Numbered from the stretch's first letter, positions 1 to 8,760 are shown. The stretch: DNA of 64,000 nucleotides from an uncultured Oscillibacter sp. (GCA_910576845.1 CAJTJA010000001.1:100967-164966), one strand, 5' to 3'. Numbers and translations are program-made. The notes: a model not told the origin generated them from the sequence alone.

Positions 1-357
1 TACATAGAAATGGCCGAAGTACTCATAGCAGCGAATAGGATCCCGGATACCCTCGTCTCCCAAATGAGCTTCGCACAGGCTCATCCACTTTCCGGCAAAT
101 TCTGTATCCGGGTCCAGAAGGGGCAGAAAATCCGCCGAAAAGGCAGACCGCCTGCCTGCCGTCTTGGTTCCGGCAATCTGACTAATAGGAATCTCAATGA
201 CCCCCAGTTCTGCTTGTCCCGCCACCATGGCGTCGCTGATAATCTCGTCCAGAACCTGGGGATAAGGATAACGTCCCCGCGCCACAGCTTCCCTGTACGC
301 CCTGCGCCCTTGCTTCAGGGCACCGGCGTACTGGGCCGCCGCTTCCTGTCGGTTCAT
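1..357 (-). CDS. BMP-family substrate-binding-like protein, N-terminal part (cut by window edge)
   Basis: This is an open frame of 119 codons that runs off the left edge. It starts at an ATG at 355-357 behind a GGAGG ribosome binding site. The visible protein begins MNRQEAAAQYAGALKQGRR and continues through IPISQIAGTKTAGRR and GDEGIRDPIRCYEYFGHFYV. From memory, this N-terminal region matches large Clostridia proteins annotated as BMP-family ABC transporter substrate-binding proteins, which have a ParB-like N-terminal part. No signal peptide is visible, which is odd for a solute-binding protein and suggests the visible domain is cytoplasmic. A good promoter lies just upstream at 402-430. The family name is moderately sure; the substrate is unknown. 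Confidence 0.6.
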   Translation of the reverse strand, partial: MNRQEAAAQYAGALKQGRRAYREAVARGRYPYPQVLDEIISDAMVAGQAELGVIEIPISQIAGTKTAGRRSAFSADFLPLLDPDTEFAGKWMSLCEAHLGDEGIRDPIRCYEYFGHFYV

Positions 358-401
358 ATTGATGGCCTCCTTCCGTGGGATGGCTGATGCCGCATTGCCC
401 T

Positions 402-430
402 ATTGTACCTTGCGGTTCCGCAAATTACAA
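402..430 (-). promoter_or_regulatory. Sigma-A promoter with palindromic operator-like spacer
   Basis: On the minus strand TTGTAA (425-430) and TACAAT (402-407) are 17 bp apart and point at the gene starting at 357. The spacer holds the inverted repeat TTGCGG-AA-CCGCAA (410-423), a typical place for a repressor operator. Confidence 0.6.
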
Positions 431-869
431 TGGTATTTTTGCTAAAAGAGGCCCATATCCCCCAAAAGAAAGTCAAGCCTTTTTCCCACCCCGGCATAAG
501 CCGAAAGCATGCCTCTATCCGGAAAGGCAGTCCACTCTTCCATTTCTATTTCGCCCAAAAGCTTTTAAACCCTATATCAGGCTTTAAAAGCATGGTCCCT
601 TTTACCTTTCGTGTTGGTGGATAGCACCTTCGGTAATTTTGCCAATTCTTGTGCCAAACTGGCAGCTCAGAACTTACCAGACCGTTCTCCATTTTTGGAT
701 CACCGCCCGCACGCACAGCTATTCTGATAAAGAATTGTGAAATCAAACTTCCGTCAACACAAACGGTAAAAGGGATAAAACATGCGCGGCCCGTCGAAAA
801 AGTTTTTTCGACGGGCCGCATGCCAAATTTCGATATGTCCTGCTTTTTCACCATGGGACTTCGCTTTTA
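431..869. other. Intergenic region without a supported gene
   Basis: The region lies between the promoter of the first gene and the end of ptsI. Open frames here lack ribosome binding sites and recognisable protein sequence. The only clear structure is the hairpin at 786-819. Confidence 0.6.
786..819 (-). terminator. Hairpin downstream of ptsI
   Basis: A 16-bp perfect stem (GCGGCCCGTCGAAAAA and its complement) with a 2-nt loop lies 50 bp after the ptsI stop. The U-tract on the minus strand is short (GTTTTA), so it is a probable terminator. Confidence 0.6.
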
Positions 870-2504
870 CTAAGCTTTCTCCACCTTGCTCAAATCCAGG
901 CTGCGGATAATCTTCCGCAAGGGCAGCACGGAAGAAGGAGAAACCGACAATTCATCTACGCCCATACGGAGGAACGTCTCCGTCAGAGTCTGATCCGCCC
1001 CCAGCTCGCCACAGATGCCCACCCAGCAGCCATGACGGTGCCCTGCCTCAATGGTGTGGCGAATCATGCGCAGAACAGCAGGATGATGGGAGTCATAGAA
1101 ATTATCCAGCTTCGGATTCTGACGGTCAATGGCCAAAGTATACTGTGTCAGATCATTGGTGCCCAAAGAGAAGAACTCCACTTCTTCCGCCAGCTCATCC
1201 GCAATCACCACCGCCGCGGGCGTCTCAATCATAACGCCGATTTCCACGCGGCCCATTGCCACACCCCGCTCCTGCAGCTCCGCCCGGCACTCCTCCAAAA
1301 TCTCCTTGGCGTCCCGGACCTCCCGGACAGAGATAATCATGGGGAACATAATGGACACGGTTCCGAATGCGCTGGCCCGAAGGATCGCCCGGAGCTGGGT
1401 TTTAAAAACTTCCTTTCGAGTCAGGCAAATACGGATAGCCCGGTAGCCCAGGGCAGGATTCTCCTCCCTATCCAGTTCAAAGTAATCCGCCTGCTTATCA
1501 GCGCCGATATCCAACGTGCGGATGATGACCTTCTTCCCGGCCATGGTCTCCACAACCCGTTTGTAAAGCATGAACTGCTGATCCTCGGAAGGGTAATCCT
1601 TGGAATCCAGATAAATAAACTCGCTGCGGAACAGTCCGATGCCCTGCGCGTCGTTCTGGAGAACCAGACCTACGTCCCCGGCATTGCCAATATTGGCGTA
1701 AACCTTGATCTCCTTGCCGTCCAACGTGATATTGGGCTTCTTTTTCAGGCTCTGAAGCAGCGCCTCCTGCTTGATGTCATTGGCCCGCTTTTCCTCCATA
1801 GCGGAAAGGAGTTCCTGAGCGGGTTCAATATAAACGCAGTGGTTATATCCGTCAATGACGGCCAGCTTACCATCCCAATCATCCTGGAAATCCACGCCCA
1901 CTAAGGCCGGAATATTCATGGTCCTGGCCAGAATGGCAGTATGACTGTTAGAGGAGCCATGACGGGTGATAAAGCCCAAAAGCTTGCTCTTATCCAGCTG
2001 CACCGTCTCACTGGGGGTCAAATCGTCCGCCACCAAAATGGCGGGCTGATCGTCCATCATCTCCTCATCGCCTTTTCCCAGCAAAACGTTGACCACACGG
2101 CGGGAAATGTCCTTTACGTCCGCCGCCCGGGCCCGCATGTACTCATCCTCCATGTCGGCAAAAGCGGCGGCAAAATTCTCCCCGGTAGTGGAAACAGCAT
2201 ATTCAGCGGTAGCTCCCTGGGTGTCAATGATGCCCTTTACAGCGTCCAAATAATCGTCGTCATCCAGCATCATCTGGTGAATTTCAAAAATGGAGGCATT
2301 TTCCTCGCCCACCTCGTCCAATGCCTTGTCATAAAGCCCGCCCAATTGCTCCTGAGCCTTGACGCGGGCGGCGTCAAAGCGGGCGTATTCCTCCTCCGGG
2401 GTGATGCTGGATATCTGGCTGGTCTGCGTCTCCACCTGCTTATAAATGCGCAGGGGGCCGATCGCAATGCCGTTCAGAATGGATTTGCCGGTTGCAACTT
2501 GCAT
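870..2504 (-). CDS. ptsI: PTS Enzyme I (phosphoenolpyruvate-protein phosphotransferase)
   Basis: Cytoplasmic first enzyme of the sugar phosphotransferase system. It autophosphorylates from phosphoenolpyruvate and passes the phosphate to HPr. At 544 residues it has the usual length. The N-terminal HPr-binding and phosphohistidine domain carries GSSNSHTAILAR with the active His at residue 188. The C-terminal PEP-binding barrel shows GLFRSEF, MFPMI, FSLGTNDLTQY and GICGELGAD with the catalytic Cys at residue 498. The start ATG at 2504 has a GGGAGGG site. It lies 21 bp downstream of ptsH on the same strand, so the two form a ptsHI operon. No sugar-specific EII gene is in the window. Confidence 0.97.
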   Translation of the reverse strand: MQVATGKSILNGIAIGPLRIYKQVETQTSQISSITPEEEYARFDAARVKAQEQLGGLYDKALDEVGEENASIFEIHQMMLDDDDYLDAVKGIIDTQGATAEYAVSTTGENFAAAFADMEDEYMRARAADVKDISRRVVNVLLGKGDEEMMDDQPAILVADDLTPSETVQLDKSKLLGFITRHGSSNSHTAILARTMNIPALVGVDFQDDWDGKLAVIDGYNHCVYIEPAQELLSAMEEKRANDIKQEALLQSLKKKPNITLDGKEIKVYANIGNAGDVGLVLQNDAQGIGLFRSEFIYLDSKDYPSEDQQFMLYKRVVETMAGKKVIIRTLDIGADKQADYFELDREENPALGYRAIRICLTRKEVFKTQLRAILRASAFGTVSIMFPMIISVREVRDAKEILEECRAELQERGVAMGRVEIGVMIETPAAVVIADELAEEVEFFSLGTNDLTQYTLAIDRQNPKLDNFYDSHHPAVLRMIRHTIEAGHRHGCWVGICGELGADQTLTETFLRMGVDELSVSPSSVLPLRKIIRSLDLSKVEKA

Positions 2505-2525
2505 AGCGGTTCCCTCCCAGCGCTC

Positions 2526-2786
2526 TTACATGTTGTCCTTGCAGAACTGTTCCATAGCGGCGGCGCTGGCCTCTTCATTGCCGCCCTCAATGGTGAAGGT
2601 AATGGTCTCGCCGGTTTTGACGCCCAGGCCCATAACGGCCATCAGTTTTGTGGCCGCAGCGGCTTTGCCGCCGGCCTTTGTAATGGTGACGGTGCTGTCC
2701 AGCGCCTTGGCGGCCTTCGCCAGAAGTCCCGCGGGGCGGGCGTGGATACCGACAGGATCGGTGATGGTGTAAGTGAACTGTTTCAT
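2526..2786 (-). CDS. ptsH: HPr phosphocarrier protein
   Basis: An 86-residue HPr, the phosphate shuttle between Enzyme I and the EIIA components. The start at 2786 is chosen because AGAAAGGAAG precedes it and because the protein then begins at the normal HPr N-terminus. His15 lies in GIHARPAG, the phosphorylated site. The second hallmark is missing: opposite the Bacillus regulatory Ser46 this protein has Lys47, preceded by Thr46, in ATKLMAVMGLGV. HPr kinase control through Ser46 is therefore not expected in the usual form. The approximately 230-nt region upstream holds no convincing ORF but several short inverted repeats. ptsI follows directly. Confidence 0.96.
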   Translation of the reverse strand: MKQFTYTITDPVGIHARPAGLLAKAAKALDSTVTITKAGGKAAAATKLMAVMGLGVKTGETITFTIEGGNEEASAAAMEQFCKDNM

Positions 2787-3018
2787 GAGACTACTTCCTT
2801 TCTGATTATGATGATAAATCCACGGAGGCCTCTCCGTTTCCAAAACGGCGGAACATTCAGCGGCGCAGTTCTCCCCTTCGTTCGCCACAGGCTCTCCTGT
2901 CTCCTCAGAGACCTGCGCCGGCAAAGGCTTTCTCCTCTGCCGAAAGCCGTCCCGCCGGTTTTGACGCCAGCATACGTTCAAAAAATCAGATAGCAGACAG
3001 CCGTTTCCACGCCGGTTC

Positions 3019-3181
3019 TAGGCCTTGTTTGAAAATTAGCAGAATGCTCAACAGCGAAAGATTTTTTGCCGATCAAGGCAAATTTTCGCAGGCAGGCGGC
3101 CGCCCGGCAAGAAAATATAACGCAGAGAGGCAGAAAAAGATCTGTCGTTTGGGCCTTTTGTCATTTTTCAAACAGGGCCTA
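3019..3181. repeat. MITE-like TA-flanked element, short type, copy 1
   Basis: A 159-bp element (3021-3179) flanked by TA on both sides. Its ends are GGCCTTGTTTGAAAAT and, inverted, ATTTTTCAAACAGGGCC. The inner part contains ATCAAGGCAAATTTT and AAAATATAACGC, shared with the copies at 50647 and 62826. It sits between the ptsHI leader and the 3' end of the amylosucrase-like gene. Confidence 0.8.
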
Positions 3182-3357
3182 AGCACCCAGCCGGATGGTC
3201 TGATACCACGACTATAGAATACCATCTTTGAGAGCCGTTTGCAAATAAAAACTCGGCCTTCTTTAAAAAAATGGCAAAATGTCCGCACAGCGGATATTTT
3301 TCACCGCACCGCAAGAAAAATTCCGGAAACCTGCCGGAATTCCCGCAAATTTTAGTC

Positions 3358-3389
3358 TGCCCGGCGGAAAGAGACCTTTCCGCCGGGCA
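3358..3389 (-). terminator. Hairpin downstream of amylosucrase-like gene
   Basis: A 14-bp perfect stem (TGCCCGGCGGAAAG) with loop AGAC. On the minus strand it follows the gene ending at 3434. The U-rich tail is weak (AAAATTT). Confidence 0.5.
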
Positions 3390-3433
3390 CTTTGTCCGCT
3401 TGTATAAGTGGGCACCAAAAACTTTTCTTTTTC

Positions 3434-5290
3434 TTAAAAGCGCTCTTTTTCTCCACTAGAGTCATCCCGCAGCAGCCAGGCAAAACCGTTAGGCCACAGC
3501 TCCACATCCCGAAGGCCGTCATAGCTGCTCCCATACATCAGTTCCCTATAGCTGCCGTCCCGCTTCATATCCACATGGACAAACCCGGAGCTGAAATTGA
3601 ACAGGCAAATCAGCTCCCGCTCCCCCAGCTTCCGGCAAAATGCCAGCACATGAGAGCTGCCGCTGTCTTCCACCCATGTCTCTGCCCCGGCGTCGAAACA
3701 GGGTTCCCCCTCCCGGATGGCTTCCAGCCGACGCAGGCCTTGAAACAGCTTTCCCTGGAGGGTTTCAGGGTTCTTGCGCAGCTCCGCCATATCCCACTGA
3801 AAATCACCCCGGTGAATGTACCGGCTGTCTTCCCGTTTCCCGGGGTCGCTGTGATAATCCCAGTCGTTGAACCGTCCTACCTCATCGCCGCTGTAGACGA
3901 CAGGAATCCCACTCTGAGAGAGCATCCAGGCATGGAGGGTCAGGTCACACGCAATCGCTCGTTCCAGCCGCAAGGCATCGCCCTCGCAGTCCGCCGCTTC
4001 CACGCCGCAGAGAGAAGCCGTCGTGCCGCAGAGACGGGCGTCTCCAAGACGGGGATCGTCGTTATAGAGTTCTCCCCGGCTGCCGCTGCCGGGCCATCTG
4101 CCGGTAAAGTAATCATTGAGGTATTTTTTATGGGCTACTTCGTCAATTCCAAAATTTTGATTCAGCCAGGGGTAATCCAGCCCCCAGCCAATATCGTCAT
4201 GACAGCGCAGGTAGTTTAAAAACAGAAAATCCTTGGGCAGAGCGCAGAGCGTTTCCATCTGCCGCTTCAAAAGGGATACATCTCCGGTAGCCAGAGTATG
4301 CCAGGTGGTCGCCATAGTGGTAACATTGTAAAGCATGTGGCACTCCGGCTTTTCCGGGGTTCCAAAATAGGGGGCAACCTTGACTGGTTCCATCACCACC
4401 TCCCCCAGCAGCAGCACACCCGGACACACGATCTCACAGACCATCCGCAGCATCCGGGAGAGAGTATGTACCTGGGGAAGATTCCGGCAGTATGTTCCCA
4501 GCTCCTTCCAAATATAAGGAATGGCGTCGAGACGGATCACATCCACACCCCGGTTCGTCAGATACAGGAGATTTTCCGTCATGTCGTTAAAAACCATCGG
4601 ATTCCGGTAGTTCAGGTCCCATTGGTATGGATAAAAGTTCGTCATAACCACCGTACCATCCGTGAGCTCCGTAAAGCTTCCCGGAGCGGTGGTAGGAAAT
4701 ACCTGGGGAACCGTCTTTTCAAATTCCCTGGGAACCTGCCAGCTGTCATAGAAAAAATACCGTTCCCGATAGCCGGGCTCTCCAGCGCGGGCACGCCGGG
4801 CCCACTCATGATCCTCACTGGTGTGATTCATCACGAAATCCAGGCAAACGCTGATCCCCTTTCTCCGGCATGCATCCGTCAGAGACTCCAGGTCCTCCAT
4901 TGTGCCAAGGTCCGGCCGCACCTTCCGAAAATCGCTGACGGCATAACCGCCGTCACTGCGTCCTTCGGGGCTTTCCAACAGGGGCATCAAGTGGAGATAG
5001 TTGACCCCACACTCCCTGATATAACCCAGCTTTTCTTTTACGCCCTCCAGGGTTCCGGCAAAGGCGTCCACATAAAGCATCATCCCCAGAAGGCTGCGGC
5101 GGCGGTACCAGCCCGGGTCCGCCTCCCGTCTGGCATCCTGATCCCGAAGAGGCTTTTTCCGCCCTTTCCAGGCATCCTTCAGCATATCAAGGAAATAGCG
5201 GAAAGCCTCTTCATCCTGATAAAGCTCACAGTAAAGCCACTTCAGTTCGTCATAATGTCTGGCAAGGCGTTCATCAAATACGGATTTCAC
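3434..5290 (-). CDS. Amylosucrase-like GH13 glucosyltransferase
   Basis: A 618-residue glycoside hydrolase family 13 protein without a signal peptide. The helical N-terminal extension, the barrel order and HDDIGW resemble amylosucrase, which transfers glucose from sucrose to an alpha-1,4-glucan and releases fructose. Catalytic residues visible: nucleophile Asp255 in DVIRLDAIPY, acid/base Glu297 in LLLGEVV, and Asp365 in LRCHDDIGW. DFVMNHTSEDH is the conserved region I. The start is GTG at 5290 with GGGAGGGG upstream. Fructokinase lies 21 bp upstream in the same operon, which fits fructose release. Sucrose hydrolase or sucrose phosphorylase-like activity remains possible. Confidence 0.88.
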   Translation of the reverse strand: MKSVFDERLARHYDELKWLYCELYQDEEAFRYFLDMLKDAWKGRKKPLRDQDARREADPGWYRRRSLLGMMLYVDAFAGTLEGVKEKLGYIRECGVNYLHLMPLLESPEGRSDGGYAVSDFRKVRPDLGTMEDLESLTDACRRKGISVCLDFVMNHTSEDHEWARRARAGEPGYRERYFFYDSWQVPREFEKTVPQVFPTTAPGSFTELTDGTVVMTNFYPYQWDLNYRNPMVFNDMTENLLYLTNRGVDVIRLDAIPYIWKELGTYCRNLPQVHTLSRMLRMVCEIVCPGVLLLGEVVMEPVKVAPYFGTPEKPECHMLYNVTTMATTWHTLATGDVSLLKRQMETLCALPKDFLFLNYLRCHDDIGWGLDYPWLNQNFGIDEVAHKKYLNDYFTGRWPGSGSRGELYNDDPRLGDARLCGTTASLCGVEAADCEGDALRLERAIACDLTLHAWMLSQSGIPVVYSGDEVGRFNDWDYHSDPGKREDSRYIHRGDFQWDMAELRKNPETLQGKLFQGLRRLEAIREGEPCFDAGAETWVEDSGSSHVLAFCRKLGERELICLFNFSSGFVHVDMKRDGSYRELMYGSSYDGLRDVELWPNGFAWLLRDDSSGEKERF

Positions 5291-5311
5291 TTCTGAGCCC
5301 CTCCCCTCACC

Positions 5312-6268
5312 TTAAAACCGGGCAAAATTCTGCTTCAGATTTTCAATGTCTTCCAGAGACGGCATAGCGGGAATGGCTCCGCTCCGGGAACACGTCACCG
5401 CAGCAGCCTGGTTGGCAAACGCCACAATATCCTTCAGCTCCGACCGTGTCAAACCCTCCAGCGGCCTTTCGCCGCGGAGGCAGAGACGGCTGAGAACCGC
5501 GCCCAGGAAGGTGTCTCCCGCGCCGTTGGTATCGGCCACCTTAACAGGGATGCCGGGCTGGCGCCAGGTTTCTCCCTGCCAGCGGCAAAACGCCCCCTTC
5601 CCGCCCAGAGTAATCATAACAAGAGAAACTCCCCGTTCCTCTAAAATCCGGCTGCCCTCCTCCAAGTCAGATACACCTGTCAGCAAAGGAAGTTCCTCCT
5701 CCGAGAGCTTGATAATATCCACCAGCGGCAGCGGAATGGTCATCCACTCCGACGCCTCGGCCTGACTGGCCCACAAGGCAGGGCGATAATTGGGATCGTA
5801 GCTCACAAGCCCCCCATGACGGTGCGCTGTGCGGGCAGCGAAAATCGTGGCATTCCGGGAGAGGCCCGCCGTCAAGCTGACGGAGCCGAAGTGCAGGATT
5901 TTGCTCTTCAGCACCTCGTCCTCATCCACCCCCTCAGGCGGAAGATCCCGGTCCGCTCCCCGTACAAAACGGAAACTCCGTTCTCCGGTTTCATCTATGG
6001 AAACGATAGCCATGCTTGTGTGTGTCTCCCCTGTGCGGACGCCCCGGCTGTCCACATGGTTATTCTCCAGCACTTGGCGAAGATATACGCCAAATCCGTC
6101 ATTCCCCACCTTGCCCAAAAAGGCGGTTCTAGCTCCCAGTCGGGAGGCTGCCACCGCCACATTGGCAGGAGCCCCGCCCGGATTGGCAGAAAACTGCGGC
6201 ACTCCCGCCTCATTAATCCCAGTTTGAGTCAGATCAATCAAAATCTCACCAATTGCTGTCACATCCAT
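5312..6268 (-). CDS. scrK: Fructokinase (PfkB family)
   Basis: A 318-residue ribokinase/PfkB-family sugar kinase. It has the N-terminal GGAPANVAVAASRLG motif and the C-terminal ADTNGAGDTFLGAVLS motif with the catalytic Asp and anion hole. Its sequence resembles bacterial fructokinases that make fructose-6-phosphate. It is first in a two-gene operon with the amylosucrase-like enzyme, whose product is free fructose, and this strengthens the fructose assignment. The start ATG at 6268 has a GGAGG site, and a strong promoter lies at 6361-6389. No sucrose transporter is adjacent. Confidence 0.9.
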   Translation of the reverse strand: MDVTAIGEILIDLTQTGINEAGVPQFSANPGGAPANVAVAASRLGARTAFLGKVGNDGFGVYLRQVLENNHVDSRGVRTGETHTSMAIVSIDETGERSFRFVRGADRDLPPEGVDEDEVLKSKILHFGSVSLTAGLSRNATIFAARTAHRHGGLVSYDPNYRPALWASQAEASEWMTIPLPLVDIIKLSEEELPLLTGVSDLEEGSRILEERGVSLVMITLGGKGAFCRWQGETWRQPGIPVKVADTNGAGDTFLGAVLSRLCLRGERPLEGLTRSELKDIVAFANQAAAVTCSRSGAIPAMPSLEDIENLKQNFARF

Positions 6269-6360
6269 TATACCGGCCTCCTGTCAAACGCAGTCTATGA
6301 AGCAGAATTGTCTAATGTCCTTTTTTTGCCAATTATCTGCTCCGTAATCGTTTTTCCCGG

Positions 6361-6389
6361 ATTATATCAAACCATTTTCTCCTTGTCCA
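6361..6389 (-). promoter_or_regulatory. Promoter of the fructokinase-amylosucrase operon
   Basis: On the minus strand TGGACA (6384-6389) and TATAAT (6361-6366) are separated by 17 bp, about 95 bp upstream of the fructokinase start. Confidence 0.7.
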
Positions 6390-6410
6390 GTACTTTGTGA
6401 GAGCTAACTC

Positions 6411-6888
6411 CTAAATTTTCCGCCTCTTCTGCAAGCAAGAAAGAGCGGCTCTTCTAAACCATAAAAAAGATATCCTGCGCCTCCAAAAGTCAGGCGCAGT
6501 GCAGTTCAGAAAGTCCTGGTCACAGTCACTGCCCAGTTCCTCCAGCAGATACGCTTTCTCAGCGGAAATTTTATCCTGCTGCACAAAGCTTGCCAGCGCC
6601 GTGCTCCGGACGGACTCCAGAAAGCAGATGCGGGAATAACCGTCTTTGCCTACGGCAGTGCCGGGATTGGTGCAGGTAACGCCCGTGGCGGCCAAGCCGC
6701 CGGGGACCGGCTGCCGGCGGCAGACTCGAGCGCACTGGTTCGGGCAACCCTGTTCCCACCGCCGGAGCTGCTGCCGTCCCCCATCCGCGGACAATCGCCG
6801 TCCCTCACGCGCGGACAATCCTCTCTGCGGCTTTACTGAACCGGATGTTATCACACCGAAAATTTCAAACATTCTCCCGCAGTTCTTA
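6411..6888. other. Region without a supported gene; doubtful minus-strand ORF
   Basis: A minus-strand frame at 6411-6872 could code for 153 residues. It has no clear ribosome binding site and no recognised domain. The stretch TCTNPGTAVGKDGYSRICF looks protein-like, so a decayed gene is possible, but I cannot support one. Confidence 0.3.
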
Positions 6889-6916
6889 TTGCAATATCAG
6901 AGAACTATGCTATAAT
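6889..6916 (+). promoter_or_regulatory. Promoter of the chemoreceptor gene
   Basis: TTGCAA (6889-6894) and TATAAT (6911-6916) with 16-bp spacing. It leaves a GC-rich leader of about 145 nt before the start at 7067. Confidence 0.65.
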
Positions 6917-7066
6917 AAGATTGTTGTTTTATCCTGTGCTTGGCTTTTTCGTATATCCTCTCTCATGGAACGGCGGCTCCCATGCCCTTCCAGAGGCGCG
7001 GGAACCGATGCGGAGCGCAGGCAACCCTGACAAACCAAGCAAAAACAAAAAGGGAGGATACAATTT

Positions 7067-8743
7067 ATGCAAAAAAGCATCAAAAGAACAGTATGGATTC
7101 GCACGGTTGCGGCCCTTTCCTCCATCCTGCTGTTCAGTTTCGTAACGACCGCGAATATCCTGCGCATCCAGGCCATCCAGAACGCCAACACCCAGGCCGC
7201 CGCCCTGCTCCAGCGGGCTCAGGCGGCGGAGACCGCCCACTACAGATGGGCCAGCAATCTCAGCAACGCCCTTTATGCCGGAGCGGAATTCACCGGCAGC
7301 ATTGATCCCACCACCTGCGCACTGGGTCAGTGGCTCTATGGCGACCCGGAGACCGATGATGCGGAAGTTCTCGCACTGCGCAGCCAGATGGAACCCCTGC
7401 ATAAGGAAATCCACCAGTCCGCCACTCACGTTCTGAACCTGCTGAAAACCACTCCTGCCCAGGCGCAGGACTATTATCAAGAAACGATTCTGACCAATAT
7501 CAGTACTCTGGTAGGACACTTGGATAAAGTGGTGGAAAATCAAACCAACGCCAACAATGTCGGTTTGGACCGCATGCACTCTATGATTCTGCAAATGCAG
7601 CTTGTGTGCTTTATCTGCCTGGTGCTGGCGCTGTTTTGCCTGATTAGCCTGGTCACTTATGTCGGCAAACATGTAGTGAAGCCCATCCTCGCCATTACCA
7701 ACCGCGCCCGTCCTCTTCAGGAGGGCCGTTTGGATTTGAAGATGGATTATCACTCCGAAAACGAGTTGGGTGAGCTGGCCAAAACACTGGAGAAATCCAT
7801 GGCTCTCATTCACAGCTATGTGGAGGACATCAACCGCATCATGGGACAGCTCTCTCAGGGCAACTTTGATGTGTCCACCGCAACCCCGTACATCGGCGAT
7901 TTTCAATCTATGGAGGCATCTCTCGAAAGCTTTACCGCCACTCTCTCTGACACTCTGGGCTCTATCATTCAAACCCAGGGCCGTGTCTCCAGCAATGCCA
8001 GTCAGCTCTCCAGCAGCTCTCAGTCCCTGGCCCAGGGCGCTACGGAACAAGCCAGCGCCGTTCAGGAGCTCTATGCCACATTAGATGATCTTTCCAAGGG
8101 TGCGGAGCAGAATGTCCAGTCCGCTTCCATTGCGCAGGAAAATGCCCGCCTCACCGGCGAACAGGTAACGCTCAGCAGCCAGCAGATGGAACAGATGGTG
8201 GCCGCCATGACCGACATCACCAATTCCTCCCAGCAGATTGGCCGCATCATCGCTACGATTGAGGATATCGCTTTCCAAACCAACATTTTGGCGCTTAACG
8301 CCGCTGTGGAAGCCGCCCGGGCCGGCAGCGCCGGCAAGGGTTTTGCCGTGGTCGCCGATGAGGTTCGCAGCCTTGCCACGCGATCTGACGAAGCCGCCAA
8401 GGCCACTAAGGATCTGATTGACAACTCCGTCAAGGCCACGGAACAGGGCAGCCATATCGTGGGCCAGGTTTCCGATTCTCTGAAAAAGACGCTGGAATTG
8501 GTGATGCAGTCCAACAGCACCATCGGCACCATTGCCGAGGCGGTACAAGGCGAGGCAGCATCTATCGCCCAGGTTACCGAGGGCATTGGCCAGATTTCCG
8601 CCGTAGTTCAAACCAACTCCGCCAGCAGCGAGGAATCCGCCGCCGTCAGCTCGGAACTCTTCGAGGAAGTTCACAAGCTGGAGGATGAAACCCGGAAGTT
8701 CAAGCTGAAAAAGAGCGGCGCGGGCCGTTCTTACGCGGGCTGA
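7067..8743 (+). CDS. Methyl-accepting chemotaxis protein with extracytoplasmic CZB-type domain
   Basis: A 558-residue transmembrane chemoreceptor. TM1 is about residues 11-33 and TM2 about 178-200. The segment between them, outside the membrane, carries the CZB zinc-site pattern: His58 with Trp61 (HYRW), Cys84 in CALGQWLYG, then His112 and His116 (HKEIH). After TM2 come a HAMP-like linker and a long signalling helix with the hairpin NILALNAAVEAARAGSAGKG, which binds CheA/CheW. The start ATG at 7067 follows AGGGAGG. It is monocistronic with its own terminator at 8761. No other chemotaxis or flagellar gene is near. The ligand may be zinc or an oxidant, inferred from known CZB domains. Confidence 0.93.
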   Translation: MQKSIKRTVWIRTVAALSSILLFSFVTTANILRIQAIQNANTQAAALLQRAQAAETAHYRWASNLSNALYAGAEFTGSIDPTTCALGQWLYGDPETDDAEVLALRSQMEPLHKEIHQSATHVLNLLKTTPAQAQDYYQETILTNISTLVGHLDKVVENQTNANNVGLDRMHSMILQMQLVCFICLVLALFCLISLVTYVGKHVVKPILAITNRARPLQEGRLDLKMDYHSENELGELAKTLEKSMALIHSYVEDINRIMGQLSQGNFDVSTATPYIGDFQSMEASLESFTATLSDTLGSIIQTQGRVSSNASQLSSSSQSLAQGATEQASAVQELYATLDDLSKGAEQNVQSASIAQENARLTGEQVTLSSQQMEQMVAAMTDITNSSQQIGRIIATIEDIAFQTNILALNAAVEAARAGSAGKGFAVVADEVRSLATRSDEAAKATKDLIDNSVKATEQGSHIVGQVSDSLKKTLELVMQSNSTIGTIAEAVQGEAASIAQVTEGIGQISAVVQTNSASSEESAAVSSELFEEVHKLEDETRKFKLKKSGAGRSYAG

Positions 8744-8760
8744 TCCCAGCAATGACAAGG

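Noticed and set aside
546..854. Minus-strand ORF of 102 codons after ptsI
   Set aside because: It contains the ptsI terminator hairpin as coding sequence, has no ribosome binding site and no protein-like composition.
1032..1904. Long plus-strand ORF opposite ptsI (and similar long ORFs opposite pta, glnN, malQ, ftsH and others)
   Set aside because: These are antisense shadows of well-conserved genes, caused by high GC and codon bias.
2787..2981. Upstream extension of the HPr reading frame, or a known riboswitch in the ptsHI leader
   Set aside because: The extension precedes the normal HPr start and has no RBS. Parts of the leader (GGAGAG, CGAAGGGG) recall a glycine aptamer, but the closing CUCUCAGG element is not in place, so I do not call it.
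6411..6872. Minus-strand ORF of 153 codons
   Set aside because: No site, no domain, and an N-terminal half of low complexity. Possibly a remnant, listed only as a doubtful region.
6923..7066. Possible c-di-GMP riboswitch in the chemoreceptor leader
   Set aside because: The leader is GC-rich and about 145 nt long, but I could not match the conserved bases of either c-di-GMP class.
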